The notes under the pieces were generated by a model. The model had not been told where the DNA came from and did no database searches. It worked only from the letters and a program-made list of their open reading frames with translations. From Planctomycetia bacterium (GTDB lineage: Bacteria > Planctomycetota > UBA8108 > SXIK01), in the NCBI GenBank assembly GCA_005772855.1, contig SXIK01000204.1, positions 1 to 41,653 of the forward strand: a DNA stretch of 41,653 nt. The letters run 5' to 3'. Both the position numbers and the translations under genes were made by a program. Positions 30,865 through 40,571 of this stretch are shown one piece after another. The stretch's first letter is position 1. Every line of letters begins with the position of its first letter.

Positions 30865-33800
30865 TCACCTCTTCGGCGGGCCCGCCTCGCGCACCACGGC
30901 GCCGCGGGCTTCCGAGAGGAAGAGCATCGCAAAGCGGCTGACGTTGTCGAGGTCGTTCGTTGAAAGCGATCCGTAGTCGAAACGGCCGCGCAAGTCCGTG
31001 TAGCCGTCCTTGTAGAACTTGATGTTCCCGTCTTGCATTTTCGCATAAACCTTGACATAGACTCCCGGGAACGGTTTCCGCGTATCGGTGCTGATGGCGC
31101 GAGCCTGGGCGTAGCCTTCGCTCACCTCGACGCTCAGCGCGCCCGAGTAGCGTGTGCGCGTCCTGCGTATGCCGGCTCCCGTAACCTCCACGAGCACGTT
31201 GCTCGCCAGGAACCGCTCCGCAATGGCAATGACCCTGGGCCGCTGTGCGTCGTCGAACTTCACCGTCTCGACCACGTTGGGCTGCACGTAAGCGAACTGC
31301 CCCGCTTGCTCCCCCACGAACGGATTGCGGGAGAAGAGAAGCTCCACGTCCATGAGGTAGTAGCTCAGGCGGCATTCGGCAAGGTTTCGATGGTGCACAA
31401 TCACCTCTCCACCCTGGATCTCCAAGTCGAGCACGGGCTCGGTGGCGGCGAGGTCGCCTTGCGCGGGCTGGCGAGACTTCTCGGGCTCCGCGGCAGGCTT
31501 GCTCTCGATCTCCTCGACTTGCCGCAAGACCTCCTGGAAGAGCTTTCTCCACCGCTCCACCGGATGTTTCCCGTGCTTCTCGGCGATCGAGCGGCTCGTC
31601 ACCAGGTCACCCGTCGAGAAGCCAAGGTAGGCGCTCAGGTAATCATACTGAAGCCGGCTCGCGAGCCTGTCCGGTCTCAGGAGAGCGAAGAAGGAGCGTG
31701 CCTCGTCCACTCGATCCTGGAGGAGGAGATAGTACGTCACCCCAAGGAGGTCGCTCGCGTCGAGCGTCGGGTGGTAGGAGAGGATGGTCAGCAGCTTCGC
31801 GTATTGCTCACGAAAGCGGTCGTTGAGAATTGTACGCTCCTTGCCGAGCCGATGCGTCCGCGCATTCACCAGCGGGGAGTACTCCAGGTGCTCGTACACG
31901 CGTCGCTCAACCGGGTCGATCGTGAGGAGCGTCGTAACGAGGGCCGCCCCGCACCGGGCAACAAAATCGTTTGAATGCCTCAGTAGCTCCCGCGCCGCCG
32001 GCAAGACGTCGTGCAGGACCCCATAGGACCAGACGACGGAGTTGAAGACGTGGCGCTCCCGCAGGATGGTGTGGACGCGTTCGAAGAAGGCCTTGTCCCG
32101 CAGACGCCAGGCAGCACGCTCAAGCGGCACGGCCTGAAGGTTTCGCGTCCGGAGAAACTCGAGGACTTGATCCTCGGTCCCTTCCTGCGACACATGCTGC
32201 CAGGAGGCAAGGTCCACTTCGCTTTGGGTGTTGACAACCTGGAAGGAACGCGGCTCCGCGAAACCGACGAGCTTTTCGTTCCTGGCCGCGTGGACAGGGA
32301 AGTGGACGAACGTGCCCGGTTTGGAAAAGTAGAAGTGATAGTCAGAGGTCCACGTCTGAAAGGGCTGGACCTGAACCTGAACGCTGCGAGTGACCGTGCT
32401 GCCAAGGACGGGGAAGGCGCCGCGTGGGATCTGGAGAAGGACATCCAGCTTCTGTGGCCCGGAGGTTGGGTTCGTGATCACGACCTGGCAGCCATAGACG
32501 ACATGCGTTAGCAACTCGCCCGTCACGAACTTGTCGAGCTTCTCGCCCTCGACCAGCACATAACGATCGTCCTGTCGGTACACATTCTGGGCGACCAGAA
32601 TCGGGCCCTGCTGCGGGGCAATTTCGGCCGCCTTTACCTGCTCGTGAAAGACGACAAGCGGGCCCCTGCCCACGACCGTGAGCTTCTTTCCATCTCGCAC
32701 CAGCTCAGGAGTCGCAGGTTCAAAGGCAATGTCAAGCACGGACAGCGCAAACATTGCCTCCGTGAAGTTTCGCGAGGCCTCCGCGAGGTAGGGCGAGAAG
32801 AAAGGCTTTGCGGCGTCATGGCGGGCATAGTCGGCCCAAAAAGGGCTCACGGTGACCAGGGACTCGCCTTGACGCTCCATCGACAAGTGGTAGTACTGAT
32901 TCTCGGCCCACTCCTGCGTTTTCTCCAGGGTCTTGAAGAGCTGCCGCACCTTTCGGCGGCGCTCTGTGTCGCCGCGTTCAAAATAATCGCGCGAGGCTGC
33001 ATCCTTGGAATCTGCGGCCATCTCGGCCGGAGGGGATGAAGCTTCGCCCTGGCCCTTCCTGGCTGGCCTGGCAGCCAGTTTCTTCGCTTGCTGCCGCTTC
33101 CCGCCGGCCGATTCCTCCGGAGCCTCCTCGGCCCGCAAGTCCATCTCGACCGCAAGCTCGGACTTGTCTGCCAGATTCTTGGCCAGCGCATCGTCGAGCT
33201 TCTCCTCCAACAATGCAACGCTCGGCGCCTTGAGCTCGGAACGCTCCTCGAACGCTCTCCCTCGCAACGCCGTCTTGAAGAGGCGGTCCCGCCGCTCAAG
33301 ATCGACGGGTACGAGGTCCAGCAGATCCCGGGCGTGACGGGCGACACGCGGGCCCTCTCCTTCGATCCGCTGAGCGAGCAAGATGCGCTCAACCACGTTG
33401 AGCTGCCCGAACTCCGCCGGCTCAAGGTACTGCTTCAGCTCGGCGCCCAGGAGCCAGTGGTCGAGGAACGTCTTGTGAAGCTTGCTCTCGAGGTAGGGCC
33501 GGATGACCTCGCGGAAGAATTCCGGGTCCTTCTTGTAGAGGAAGAAGGAGAGCTCGTGGGAGGCGTACTTTGAATACTTCGCTCGCTTCTCCTCGGCCGA
33601 CAGCTTCGGCCACTCGCCGATGAATCCAAACTCTGAGAGGGTCGAGTCGCCGCTGAGTGTCACGAGTAGCCTGTGGACCTTCGCGATCGAGTCGTACGTC
33701 TCAATCTGCGCCGTTGAGGCGTCGGGGATCGTGAGGGAGAGACCTTTCTCGACGAAGCTCACCTCGCGCTTCATGGCCTGGTGGAGCTGCGGGTTCAGGC

Positions 33801-36800
33801 CATCGAGGAGGCGGAGATCGCGGAAGCGAGTCTCCGGCTCGGGTAAAGAAAGAATTCGCGAGACCGTCTCCTCCGGTGTGACCGCCACGATTTGCACCTC
33901 GCTGTGCGCCCCGAGCTGGATCCTCGGAATCGAGACGACCCCATCTGCGCCTGGGCGCAGGTTTGTCAGAACCACGGCGCTCTCGGCGAGGAAGTCAAGA
34001 TTGGCGTAACCCTCGAGTTCCTCCGGCGGAGCCCTCCCCTCAGCAGCAAGAGACGTGCGACGTTGTCGGCTCATCTCTCTATCGGCGGAGATCACGGGCG
34101 CATCCCAACCGGCCCCGGCGCCCGCTTCCTGCGTGGTTGTCTGTGTGTCCCGCACCGCCCACGGGTTCAGGAGAAGGCTTGGGCGATCGAGCATGTTGCC
34201 CGGGCGCTTCTTCAATTGCTTGCGCTCGAGAATATAGCGGTACTCGTCGCCGATGTCGCGACCGGTGACGTAAACGCTCTCGATCGCCCGGAGCGCCTCG
34301 GAGCGCGGTTGCCGACGCTCGGCAGCCTCGAGGTTCGAGTGGGCGGAATCATCGGGAACGTAACGAGTCGCAAGAACGTGCACCCGGGCAACCTCGACGG
34401 GCCCACCAATCCGGACGCGAAGCGCGTCGCCCTCGATCGCCGCGGAGGCGATGGCCAGCGGCTGGCGGGGAAATAGCTCGAGCCGGCGAGTCGGCGAGGT
34501 CACGTGATTTTCTCCCTCGGATCCGGCGGCAACTTGGATCGCAATTCGATCGCCAGATCCCTTCAGCAAGAGCTCGTAATCCCCCGGCGCAAGGCCCTCG
34601 ATCCTCAGGTAACCCGGTTCCGCCGAGATAGCATCGAAGCGGTCACGGACGGGCCTTTCTCCTCGCACCTCAAGCAGCGAGACGTCCGAACGAGCCAGAG
34701 AGCCAGCCTTGCCCATGTGAGCAACGAGGATCGACCCACCCTGTTTCCCGTGAATGATCCCAGGCTGACTCGCCCTTTCCTGGGGAAGCCGCCAGAGACG
34801 CTCGAGATCCTCTCCGAGCGCTATCCAATCAACGTCCTTCAAGCTCCCGAGCTCGATCCGCCCGTCCCTGTCCGTCTCGAGGCGAACCTCCAGAGGCTCA
34901 CGGAAATCGAGGTGCTTGAGTTTCATCGCCACGACGCGGCCAGAGCGCCGCTCGCCCGTGCGCCCAAGGACCTCGATCGAGTATTCGCCGCGCACGAACA
35001 TGAGGTGGGCGGCGTGGACTCGGTCGGTCTTGTCGATCCGGTTCACCGCAAACTGACGGCTGTCGCCGAGCGCCACGTGAGTGCGTTGGCTCACGTTCTC
35101 GACGCGCGCTGCAAGCACGAAGCCAATCGATGCCAGGCGCGCTGGAACCTGAAACTCGTGCACGATCTCGGCACCGTCTGCGAGCTCAACCTTGATCTCC
35201 TGCGTCGTATCGACCCCGTCGACATCAGTCGACTTGAGGAGCAGCTTCGGATCCTCAAGCAGGGACAGGCTCACGGGCACGCCGTTCAAGGTGATCGATG
35301 GCCGAATGATCACGGTGGCCCTCGAGCCCGCGATCAAGGCCTCGCGCTCCACGTGGATTCCAGCCCGAAGGTTGTAGCTCTCCGCCTCGTGCTGGAAGGT
35401 TGCCAGGGAGGCAAAGTTACCCCGCTCGAGCACGATGATCTGCCGCCCAGGCTTGCTCGAGAAGGGCACGGTGATGGATCCGTCCCCGTCGGGTAAGTAT
35501 TCCTTTCCGGCAAGCCAGAGCCTCGCGTCAAGGACCTTGCGGCCAGCTTCATCCATCACCGTGAAGACGTGGCCAGCGATGCTCGTACGCACCGTATGCT
35601 GAAGTTGCCCCTTACGGATGACCGCACGGCTCGCCTTGCCATTACCGATCAGTTCCACGACGAAGGCCCCCCGTTTCGCAAGCAATGGAAACTCGAGACG
35701 GCGCTTCACGCGACGCAAGGGTGGGTCGTCCAACACGAGCGTCCGCTCCTCGCCAGCCACGAGGCCGTCAAGGTCGAGCGTGGCCTCAACCTCCCCAAGC
35801 TTCTCTCGGTAATAGTTGGCCGCGTTGACCTCGAAGACCTTCACAAGGAGCGTCCCTGTGTTCTTGATAAAGACATCGAGCGCGACGGGCTCCTCGGGAT
35901 CGAAGTAAGTCTTGTTCGTCGGGGCGAAGTCAATGTCGATCCGTTCCTTGAGGGCTTGCGCCTCGGAGGGCGACAAGATGGCGTGCCAGGCGTCCCGGCT
36001 ACCAATACCGTACAAGATGCCCGTCTCGGCCTGGAGTCTCTTGAACCAGCGGCTCTCAAAGTAGGGGGCGTAGGCGGAAACGTTCTTCGTCTCCAGGAAG
36101 ACCCTCTCGAGGTAGCTGCGCACAAGAGGCTCGTCGTTTCCCACCGGTGAAAGGAACGTGACGGCATCAAAGCGGGCGTTCAGATCGACTGGCGAGCTTC
36201 GCCCCTGCTCCTTTCGAAGGTATTGGGGGCTCATGTACGACGCGTTGCGCGGCAGACGAACGTAAATGAGGAAACGCTCCGCATCGAACACTCCGAGGGC
36301 ACGGTCGTGGTGAAGGCGATGGTAGAGAATGTGCGCCTTGAGCGAATTGTGGGCCGGGCTCAGACGAGTGGCAAAGGACCAGAGCCTGTCGAGAAAGGCC
36401 TCACGAACCTTCGCGTCGCGCCGCCAGTCCTCGTCTGCCGACGGCGTCAACCGAACGAGGTACTCGTTGACAAAGTTCGTCTCGTTCAAGAGCTCGGGCT
36501 TCAACCCCAGGCACTCGTCGAGCTGCCCCACGAGGAGCCGGCGATGGATGGCGAGCGATCCGAACCCGGAGCTGTGTGGAGCATTGAGGTCATCAACCAC
36601 AAGCTGGACGAGGCCGGGAACATCGGGCTGGGTAAGGCGGCCAAGCAGGTGGCGTCGCCTCTCAGCGCCGAGGTTGAGGCGCGCGGCCCACTCCAGGGAG
36701 CGGTCCTCGAATCCGTCAGTCGTCCCCGAGCTGTGATCCAGCGCGCGCTGCACCATCATCTCGCGGCCGAGGAGCTTGTTGTCGAGTCGCGCCGGGAGCC

Positions 36801-37218
36801 GAGCCTCTCGCGCCTCGGACTCACGCTGGTGGCCAAAATCAAGGGTCAGCCGATCACGAAGCGCGTCGAGCGCCTTGCGAGGATTTTTCTGATACCCAAG
36901 CAAGATTTGCCGATTCTCGATTTCGACAACCCTCTGCGTACGGCCATGCTTCTGGACCCACGGGACGAGAAGCTTCTCGACCTCGTCAAGCTTCGCGGTA
37001 TCGCCGAGCTGTGCCAGATTCTGGTTGTGAAGCGAGTGGAAGAAGTAAAAGTCCTCGGTTCCGGGAATGAGTTGTTTCAGCACCTCCGTCCGATCCCGGG
37101 AGAGGGCGAACTCCTCGAGGAAGCCTGGCTCAACAGCGAGAGCTGCGAGCGACGGAAAACAAAGCGCGATCGCGGCGAGAAATCCCCTCAATGTGCCAGG
37201 GCGTTGATTCGTTCTCAT
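30865..37218 (-). CDS. 2117-residue exported macroglobulin-like protein of unknown function
   Basis: The ATG at 37218 has AAGGAG eight bases upstream and starts a signal peptide (about 1-27, LRGFLAAIALCFPSLAALA); the open frame continues upstream to 37626 but that part overlaps the DUF72 gene. Residues about 30-430 are helical and repeat-like. From about 430 there are beta-sandwich segments (YFDPEEPVALDVFIKNTG, a carboxypeptidase-regulatory-like VMDEAGRKVLDARLW) recalling alpha-2-macroglobulin MG domains. The thioester motif CxEQ is absent and Cys is rare. A Lys/Ala/Glu-rich linker lies at about 1360-1410. A helical repeat region follows, and the C-terminus has FPGVYVKVYA and GYTDLRGRFDYGSLS. 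Probably periplasmic or surface-located. The DUF72 gene ends 53 bases upstream and may share its transcript. Confidence 0.82.
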   Translation of the reverse strand: MRTNQRPGTLRGFLAAIALCFPSLAALAVEPGFLEEFALSRDRTEVLKQLIPGTEDFYFFHSLHNQNLAQLGDTAKLDEVEKLLVPWVQKHGRTQRVVEIENRQILLGYQKNPRKALDALRDRLTLDFGHQRESEAREARLPARLDNKLLGREMMVQRALDHSSGTTDGFEDRSLEWAARLNLGAERRRHLLGRLTQPDVPGLVQLVVDDLNAPHSSGFGSLAIHRRLLVGQLDECLGLKPELLNETNFVNEYLVRLTPSADEDWRRDAKVREAFLDRLWSFATRLSPAHNSLKAHILYHRLHHDRALGVFDAERFLIYVRLPRNASYMSPQYLRKEQGRSSPVDLNARFDAVTFLSPVGNDEPLVRSYLERVFLETKNVSAYAPYFESRWFKRLQAETGILYGIGSRDAWHAILSPSEAQALKERIDIDFAPTNKTYFDPEEPVALDVFIKNTGTLLVKVFEVNAANYYREKLGEVEATLDLDGLVAGEERTLVLDDPPLRRVKRRLEFPLLAKRGAFVVELIGNGKASRAVIRKGQLQHTVRTSIAGHVFTVMDEAGRKVLDARLWLAGKEYLPDGDGSITVPFSSKPGRQIIVLERGNFASLATFQHEAESYNLRAGIHVEREALIAGSRATVIIRPSITLNGVPVSLSLLEDPKLLLKSTDVDGVDTTQEIKVELADGAEIVHEFQVPARLASIGFVLAARVENVSQRTHVALGDSRQFAVNRIDKTDRVHAAHLMFVRGEYSIEVLGRTGERRSGRVVAMKLKHLDFREPLEVRLETDRDGRIELGSLKDVDWIALGEDLERLWRLPQERASQPGIIHGKQGGSILVAHMGKAGSLARSDVSLLEVRGERPVRDRFDAISAEPGYLRIEGLAPGDYELLLKGSGDRIAIQVAAGSEGENHVTSPTRRLELFPRQPLAIASAAIEGDALRVRIGGPVEVARVHVLATRYVPDDSAHSNLEAAERRQPRSEALRAIESVYVTGRDIGDEYRYILERKQLKKRPGNMLDRPSLLLNPWAVRDTQTTTQEAGAGAGWDAPVISADREMSRQRRTSLAAEGRAPPEELEGYANLDFLAESAVVLTNLRPGADGVVSIPRIQLGAHSEVQIVAVTPEETVSRILSLPEPETRFRDLRLLDGLNPQLHQAMKREVSFVEKGLSLTIPDASTAQIETYDSIAKVHRLLVTLSGDSTLSEFGFIGEWPKLSAEEKRAKYSKYASHELSFFLYKKDPEFFREVIRPYLESKLHKTFLDHWLLGAELKQYLEPAEFGQLNVVERILLAQRIEGEGPRVARHARDLLDLVPVDLERRDRLFKTALRGRAFEERSELKAPSVALLEEKLDDALAKNLADKSELAVEMDLRAEEAPEESAGGKRQQAKKLAARPARKGQGEASSPPAEMAADSKDAASRDYFERGDTERRRKVRQLFKTLEKTQEWAENQYYHLSMERQGESLVTVSPFWADYARHDAAKPFFSPYLAEASRNFTEAMFALSVLDIAFEPATPELVRDGKKLTVVGRGPLVVFHEQVKAAEIAPQQGPILVAQNVYRQDDRYVLVEGEKLDKFVTGELLTHVVYGCQVVITNPTSGPQKLDVLLQIPRGAFPVLGSTVTRSVQVQVQPFQTWTSDYHFYFSKPGTFVHFPVHAARNEKLVGFAEPRSFQVVNTQSEVDLASWQHVSQEGTEDQVLEFLRTRNLQAVPLERAAWRLRDKAFFERVHTILRERHVFNSVVWSYGVLHDVLPAARELLRHSNDFVARCGAALVTTLLTIDPVERRVYEHLEYSPLVNARTHRLGKERTILNDRFREQYAKLLTILSYHPTLDASDLLGVTYYLLLQDRVDEARSFFALLRPDRLASRLQYDYLSAYLGFSTGDLVTSRSIAEKHGKHPVERWRKLFQEVLRQVEEIESKPAAEPEKSRQPAQGDLAATEPVLDLEIQGGEVIVHHRNLAECRLSYYLMDVELLFSRNPFVGEQAGQFAYVQPNVVETVKFDDAQRPRVIAIAERFLASNVLVEVTGAGIRRTRTRYSGALSVEVSEGYAQARAISTDTRKPFPGVYVKVYAKMQDGNIKFYKDGYTDLRGRFDYGSLSTNDLDNVSRFAMLFLSEARGAVVREAGPPKR

Positions 37219-37271
37219 GGTGTAAGCTCCTTCACTCTGACTTGGGCTCAGCTCTTCCTGGAAGGTTCCCG

Positions 37272-38096
37272 TCAGCTGGGGCCGCCGATTCTGTGCGCCA
37301 ATTCCACGCACGTGGCCGGCGCGTGGCCGGCGAAATGGTTGTTCGAAAAGGCATATACGTCCTTCACATCCGGGCGTTCGATGATCATCCGAATGACCTT
37401 GCCCCACCGGGCGATGCGCTCCTTCTTGTCCTCCACTGTTGCGCCCCAGGTCTTCGTCTTCGCCTCGATTGCGTGGCGGTCGCCGAGGAGGCGAACGTAG
37501 GTGAAGTCCGCGGTCACCATTCCCTTCGCCACTTGATCCTCTGGTCCAGGCATATACGGATGATCGACCAGGACAGCCGCGGCCTTTCGGTTTCTCAGAA
37601 CCGCCAGGTACTCCTGCGTGATCCACATCTTGTTCCGGATCTCGACGGCTACGCGGACCTTATCGGCCACGCGCTCGAGAACTCGATCCAGCCGCGGCAA
37701 AAAGTCACCGAGCGTGAGCTCCTTCACCCGGAAGTAGGGGAACTGGAAAACAACGCAGGCGAGCTTTTCTCCAAGCAGCGTCGCCCCCTGAAGAAACCGC
37801 TCCAGTTCCCCCGACTCATCCGCAAGGACCTTCTCTACCCTGACCCTTTCGCCCTCCGAACCGTGGGTCACGACTCGGAACACCTTGGGCGCGAATCGGA
37901 ACCCGGCGGGCGTTCGCTCGGCCCAACCCTCGAACGTGGTGGCCGCTGGAATTGCGTAGAAGGTCGAGTCGATCTCCACGGCGGAGAACCGCGTCGCGTA
38001 GAGCGAAAGGTAGTCGCGCGAGGCGCTCCCGGGCGGATAAAAAGATCCTACCCAATCGTCGTAAGACCAACCGGAAGTGCCGATCCAGACGCTCAT
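37272..38096 (-). CDS. DUF72 (YecE-like) family protein
   Basis: 274 residues of the DUF72 TIM-barrel family, with the standard start WIGTSGWSYDDWVGSFYPPG and the conserved AVEIDSTFYAIP and PAGFRFAPKVFRVVTH. VAVEIRNKMW, DHPY and YAFSNNHFAGHAPA follow in the usual order. Length is normal for the family. The molecular role of DUF72 proteins is not established. The ATG has only a weak ribosome-binding site. It lies 53 bases upstream of the giant exported protein gene on the same strand, so they may form an operon; a functional link is not evident. Confidence 0.93.
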   Translation of the reverse strand: MSVWIGTSGWSYDDWVGSFYPPGSASRDYLSLYATRFSAVEIDSTFYAIPAATTFEGWAERTPAGFRFAPKVFRVVTHGSEGERVRVEKVLADESGELERFLQGATLLGEKLACVVFQFPYFRVKELTLGDFLPRLDRVLERVADKVRVAVEIRNKMWITQEYLAVLRNRKAAAVLVDHPYMPGPEDQVAKGMVTADFTYVRLLGDRHAIEAKTKTWGATVEDKKERIARWGKVIRMIIERPDVKDVYAFSNNHFAGHAPATCVELAHRIGGPS

Positions 38097-38318
38097 CGCG
38101 CATCACCACGCTCGCGGCCAGCCTCGCCGGTCGCGAAGGCAGGGTCGCCGGGTAATCCAATTGGGGTGATGCCTCGCTGCATGAAAGCATCATCTTAGGC
38201 AGCGAACTCGTGAATACCAGCCTCGCCGGCAGTAACAGCCCGTCCCACCAGGGGGGCGTGGGGGCCAGGCTCGCACCAAGGCCGATGAAACCAGGAACCT
38301 CGAGTGGCGCAGGCTCTT

Positions 38319-38346
38319 GCTCGGGGGATGTTCCCCACGCCCGAGC
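38319..38346 (+). other. GC-rich hairpin around the first ATG of the MFS gene
   Basis: GCTCGGG (38319-38325) pairs with CCCGAGC (38340-38346), and a tighter alternative pairs GGGG (38324-38327) with CCCC (38333-38336), placing the ATG at 38328 in a five-base loop. Outer AGGCTC (38311-38316) and GAGCCT (38343-38348) could also pair. Such folding would hide this start codon, either regulating it or arguing for the downstream start at 38400. Confidence 0.35.
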
Positions 38347-39869
38347 CTTCATCTTTGCGTCCTTCCTCCAAGGGCCAGAGCGGCCCCAGGACTCTTTCCT
38401 TGAGCTTCACTGGCAGCATCGGGTACTCTCCCGCTCCCTTGACCTCAAACCCTTCCCCCACGAATTCGGATATCGCCGAGCGCACACGTCGAAGGGTGAC
38501 GCGTCGGCTGATCCCCTGGCTCTTCTTCCTTTACATCCTCGCCTACCTCGACCGAGTGAACATCTCAGCGGCGGCGCTTGGCCTGGAGCTGCCACCCGAA
38601 AAGGGCGGCTTCAGCTTCTCGAAGGAGTTCCTTGGCTTCGCCTCGGGCGTGTTCTTCTGGGGGTACTGGATCCTCGAAATCCCCAGCACGCTGTCCGTCG
38701 TCAAGTGGGGAGCGCGCTGGGTCTTCGTTCGCATCCTCATTCTCTGGGGCATCTGTTCAACCCTGTGCGGGTTTCTCGGCAAGCCGATCCTGAGCGCACT
38801 TCTTGGGTGGATCCAGATCGGAAACTTTGACCTTCTTTCGTATCATTTTGGCGGACTCGATGGAACAAGGCCGGGCGATCAACTCTTGATCCTCCGTTTT
38901 CTCCTTGGATTCTTCGAAGGAGGCTTCTTTCCTTCGGTGATCGTCTACCTCTCGCTGTGGTTCCGGCCAGAGGACCGTGCCAGGGCCATCGCCAGCTTCA
39001 TGGCCGCGATTCCAATCGCGAGCGTCCTGGGTTTCCCGGTCTCGAGCCTCATCTCAACCTTTGAAGGATGGGGTCTCGAAGGGTGGCGCTGGATCTTCAT
39101 CTTCGAGGGCGTGGCACCCGTCCTCGCGGGCTTTGTCACTGTTTTCTTTCTCCCCGACAGGCCAGAAAAGGCCAGTTGGCTTCCACCCGAGGAGCGCGAA
39201 TGGCTTCAAGGCGAGCTTCAACGCGAAGAATCCAAGAAGACAGCCGTTGGCCACTTTGCCTGGGTGAACAAGTTGGGCCTCGTCCTCCTTCTGACCGCGG
39301 CCTACTTCTGCTTCAACGTTTCGACTTACGGGATCTCAATGTTCATGCCAAAGATCTTGCAGACCCAGTTCCAGATCGACCCTGGCCGTAGAGCGCTCGT
39401 GATCCTTGTGGCTGCCCTCCCCTTCATTCCCGCCTTCCTCGTCATGCTAGCCGTTGGGCGCCACTCCGACAAGACCGGTGAACGCATCTGGCACGTCGCG
39501 CTCCCCCTCTTACTCCAGGGCATGGGAATCGCAGCGGCCGCACTGTTCGACGGCGTGGGCCAAGTGTCTGCGTACATCATGATCCTGTGGGTCGGGAGCG
39601 TCTACTACGCTTACCTCCCAGCTTTCTGGCCGCTCCCCAAGACGTTCCTCGGTACGGTAGTCGCCGCCTCTGCCGTGGGATTCATCAACATGATAGGAAA
39701 CCTGGGTGGTTCGTACGGCCCGAACCTTGTGGGAAAAGCTGCGCAGGGAGAAGCAAGCTTCGGCCCGGCGCTCTGGAAGATCGCTCCGTTCCCGATTGTG
39801 GCGGCCGTGCTGATCGTTGCGATGGGCTACTTCCACAGCAAGAATCAGAGGAGCGAAGGGAAGAGCTGA
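38328..39869 (+). CDS. MFS transporter, anion:cation symporter (ACS) type
   Basis: About 513 residues from the ATG at 38328. A TTG at 38400 with AGGA eight bases upstream would give 489 residues and fits the family N-terminus better. Twelve membrane helices are expected; the first ends in the ACS mark YLDRVNIS, and LLGFFEGGFFPSVIVYLSLWF is the family's helix-4 signature. Relatives import organic acid anions such as tartrate, glucarate or phthalate with protons or sodium in the inner membrane. An extra stretch of about 30-35 residues (from GKPILSALL to TRPGDQ) lies between helices 3 and 4, where most relatives have a short loop. Substrate is not deducible. No catabolic genes flank it. Confidence 0.9.
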   Translation: MFPTPEPSSLRPSSKGQSGPRTLSLSFTGSIGYSPAPLTSNPSPTNSDIAERTRRRVTRRLIPWLFFLYILAYLDRVNISAAALGLELPPEKGGFSFSKEFLGFASGVFFWGYWILEIPSTLSVVKWGARWVFVRILILWGICSTLCGFLGKPILSALLGWIQIGNFDLLSYHFGGLDGTRPGDQLLILRFLLGFFEGGFFPSVIVYLSLWFRPEDRARAIASFMAAIPIASVLGFPVSSLISTFEGWGLEGWRWIFIFEGVAPVLAGFVTVFFLPDRPEKASWLPPEEREWLQGELQREESKKTAVGHFAWVNKLGLVLLLTAAYFCFNVSTYGISMFMPKILQTQFQIDPGRRALVILVAALPFIPAFLVMLAVGRHSDKTGERIWHVALPLLLQGMGIAAAALFDGVGQVSAYIMILWVGSVYYAYLPAFWPLPKTFLGTVVAASAVGFINMIGNLGGSYGPNLVGKAAQGEASFGPALWKIAPFPIVAAVLIVAMGYFHSKNQRSEGKS

Positions 39870-40040
39870 CGGCAGAAGGGTGATCACGGATCTTGTTGAT
39901 AGACCGACGCTGGTCTTGCAAGCCTCACCCCGGACGAGCGTGGGTGGCCAAGATGAGGCGGAAAAGCCCGGCCATTTGACCATTTTCGCGCGGCATCCTA
40001 CCCTGTAGGGGGGGCCGGGGAAAGGCCGAGGGTCCGGACC

Positions 40041-40490
40041 ATGCGCGAGTTCGTCATCCAGTCACGCAAGACCGAGGACAACGCGATCCCGGGGTCCAGA
40101 TCACGCTCCGGGGAGTCCCCGCCCAAGTCACGGCAACGCTATCAAACGCCTCTCATGAGTGCGATGCCCATGGCCCAGCCAGCCAAGACTCCAGGGCCAC
40201 GATACCAGGAGGGCCCCGCGAAGCCGTCCGGAAAAAAGCGGCACGGAAATCGAAGCTTTGTGGTGTCCTACAACGGCGCATTCGTGGGTTTCTTTGAGGC
40301 CGAGGCAGAGCTGACACCGCGAGAGGCGTTCATTCGAATTGCAAGCGACATGGCCGCACGCGATCCCGCCTTTGAACCCGGGCGACTCGAGCTCTACAAG
40401 CCCGTCCTGATCAAGAGCGCACGGCCTTCCAACGGCCTCGAAAAACTTCGCGGAACGCTCCGCTGCTTCAGAAAAAAGAAGCATCGATAA
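40041..40490 (+). CDS. Small hypothetical protein
   Basis: 149 residues that I do not recognise. The first 70 are basic and Pro/Ser-rich and probably unstructured. Residues about 70-125 look like a compact domain (SFVVSYNGAFVGFFEAE, then a helix PREAFIRIASDMAARD), and the end is very basic (CFRKKKHR). GAGG lies eight bases before the ATG. Internal ATGs near residues 39-44 could be the true start. A 118-residue frame on the opposite strand overlaps it; I prefer this one because its codons are richer in third-position G and C. Possibly nucleic-acid-binding by charge, but that is a guess. Confidence 0.5.
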   Translation: MREFVIQSRKTEDNAIPGSRSRSGESPPKSRQRYQTPLMSAMPMAQPAKTPGPRYQEGPAKPSGKKRHGNRSFVVSYNGAFVGFFEAEAELTPREAFIRIASDMAARDPAFEPGRLELYKPVLIKSARPSNGLEKLRGTLRCFRKKKHR

Positions 40491-40571
40491 CGGCGAGCAA
40501 GGCGGGAACCGTCCCTGCGAGGTACACAGCGCGAGCGAGTCGGCGGCGTTCGAGATCGTCCGGTCTCCGCC

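Noticed and set aside
36223-37500. 425-residue plus-strand frame opposite the giant protein
   Set aside because: Antisense shadow of a signal-peptide-bearing gene; it lacks its own ribosome-binding site and family signature.
37219-37626. Upstream extension of the giant protein to 37626
   Set aside because: It overlaps the DUF72 gene, and the ATG at 37218 has AAGGAG and a signal peptide.
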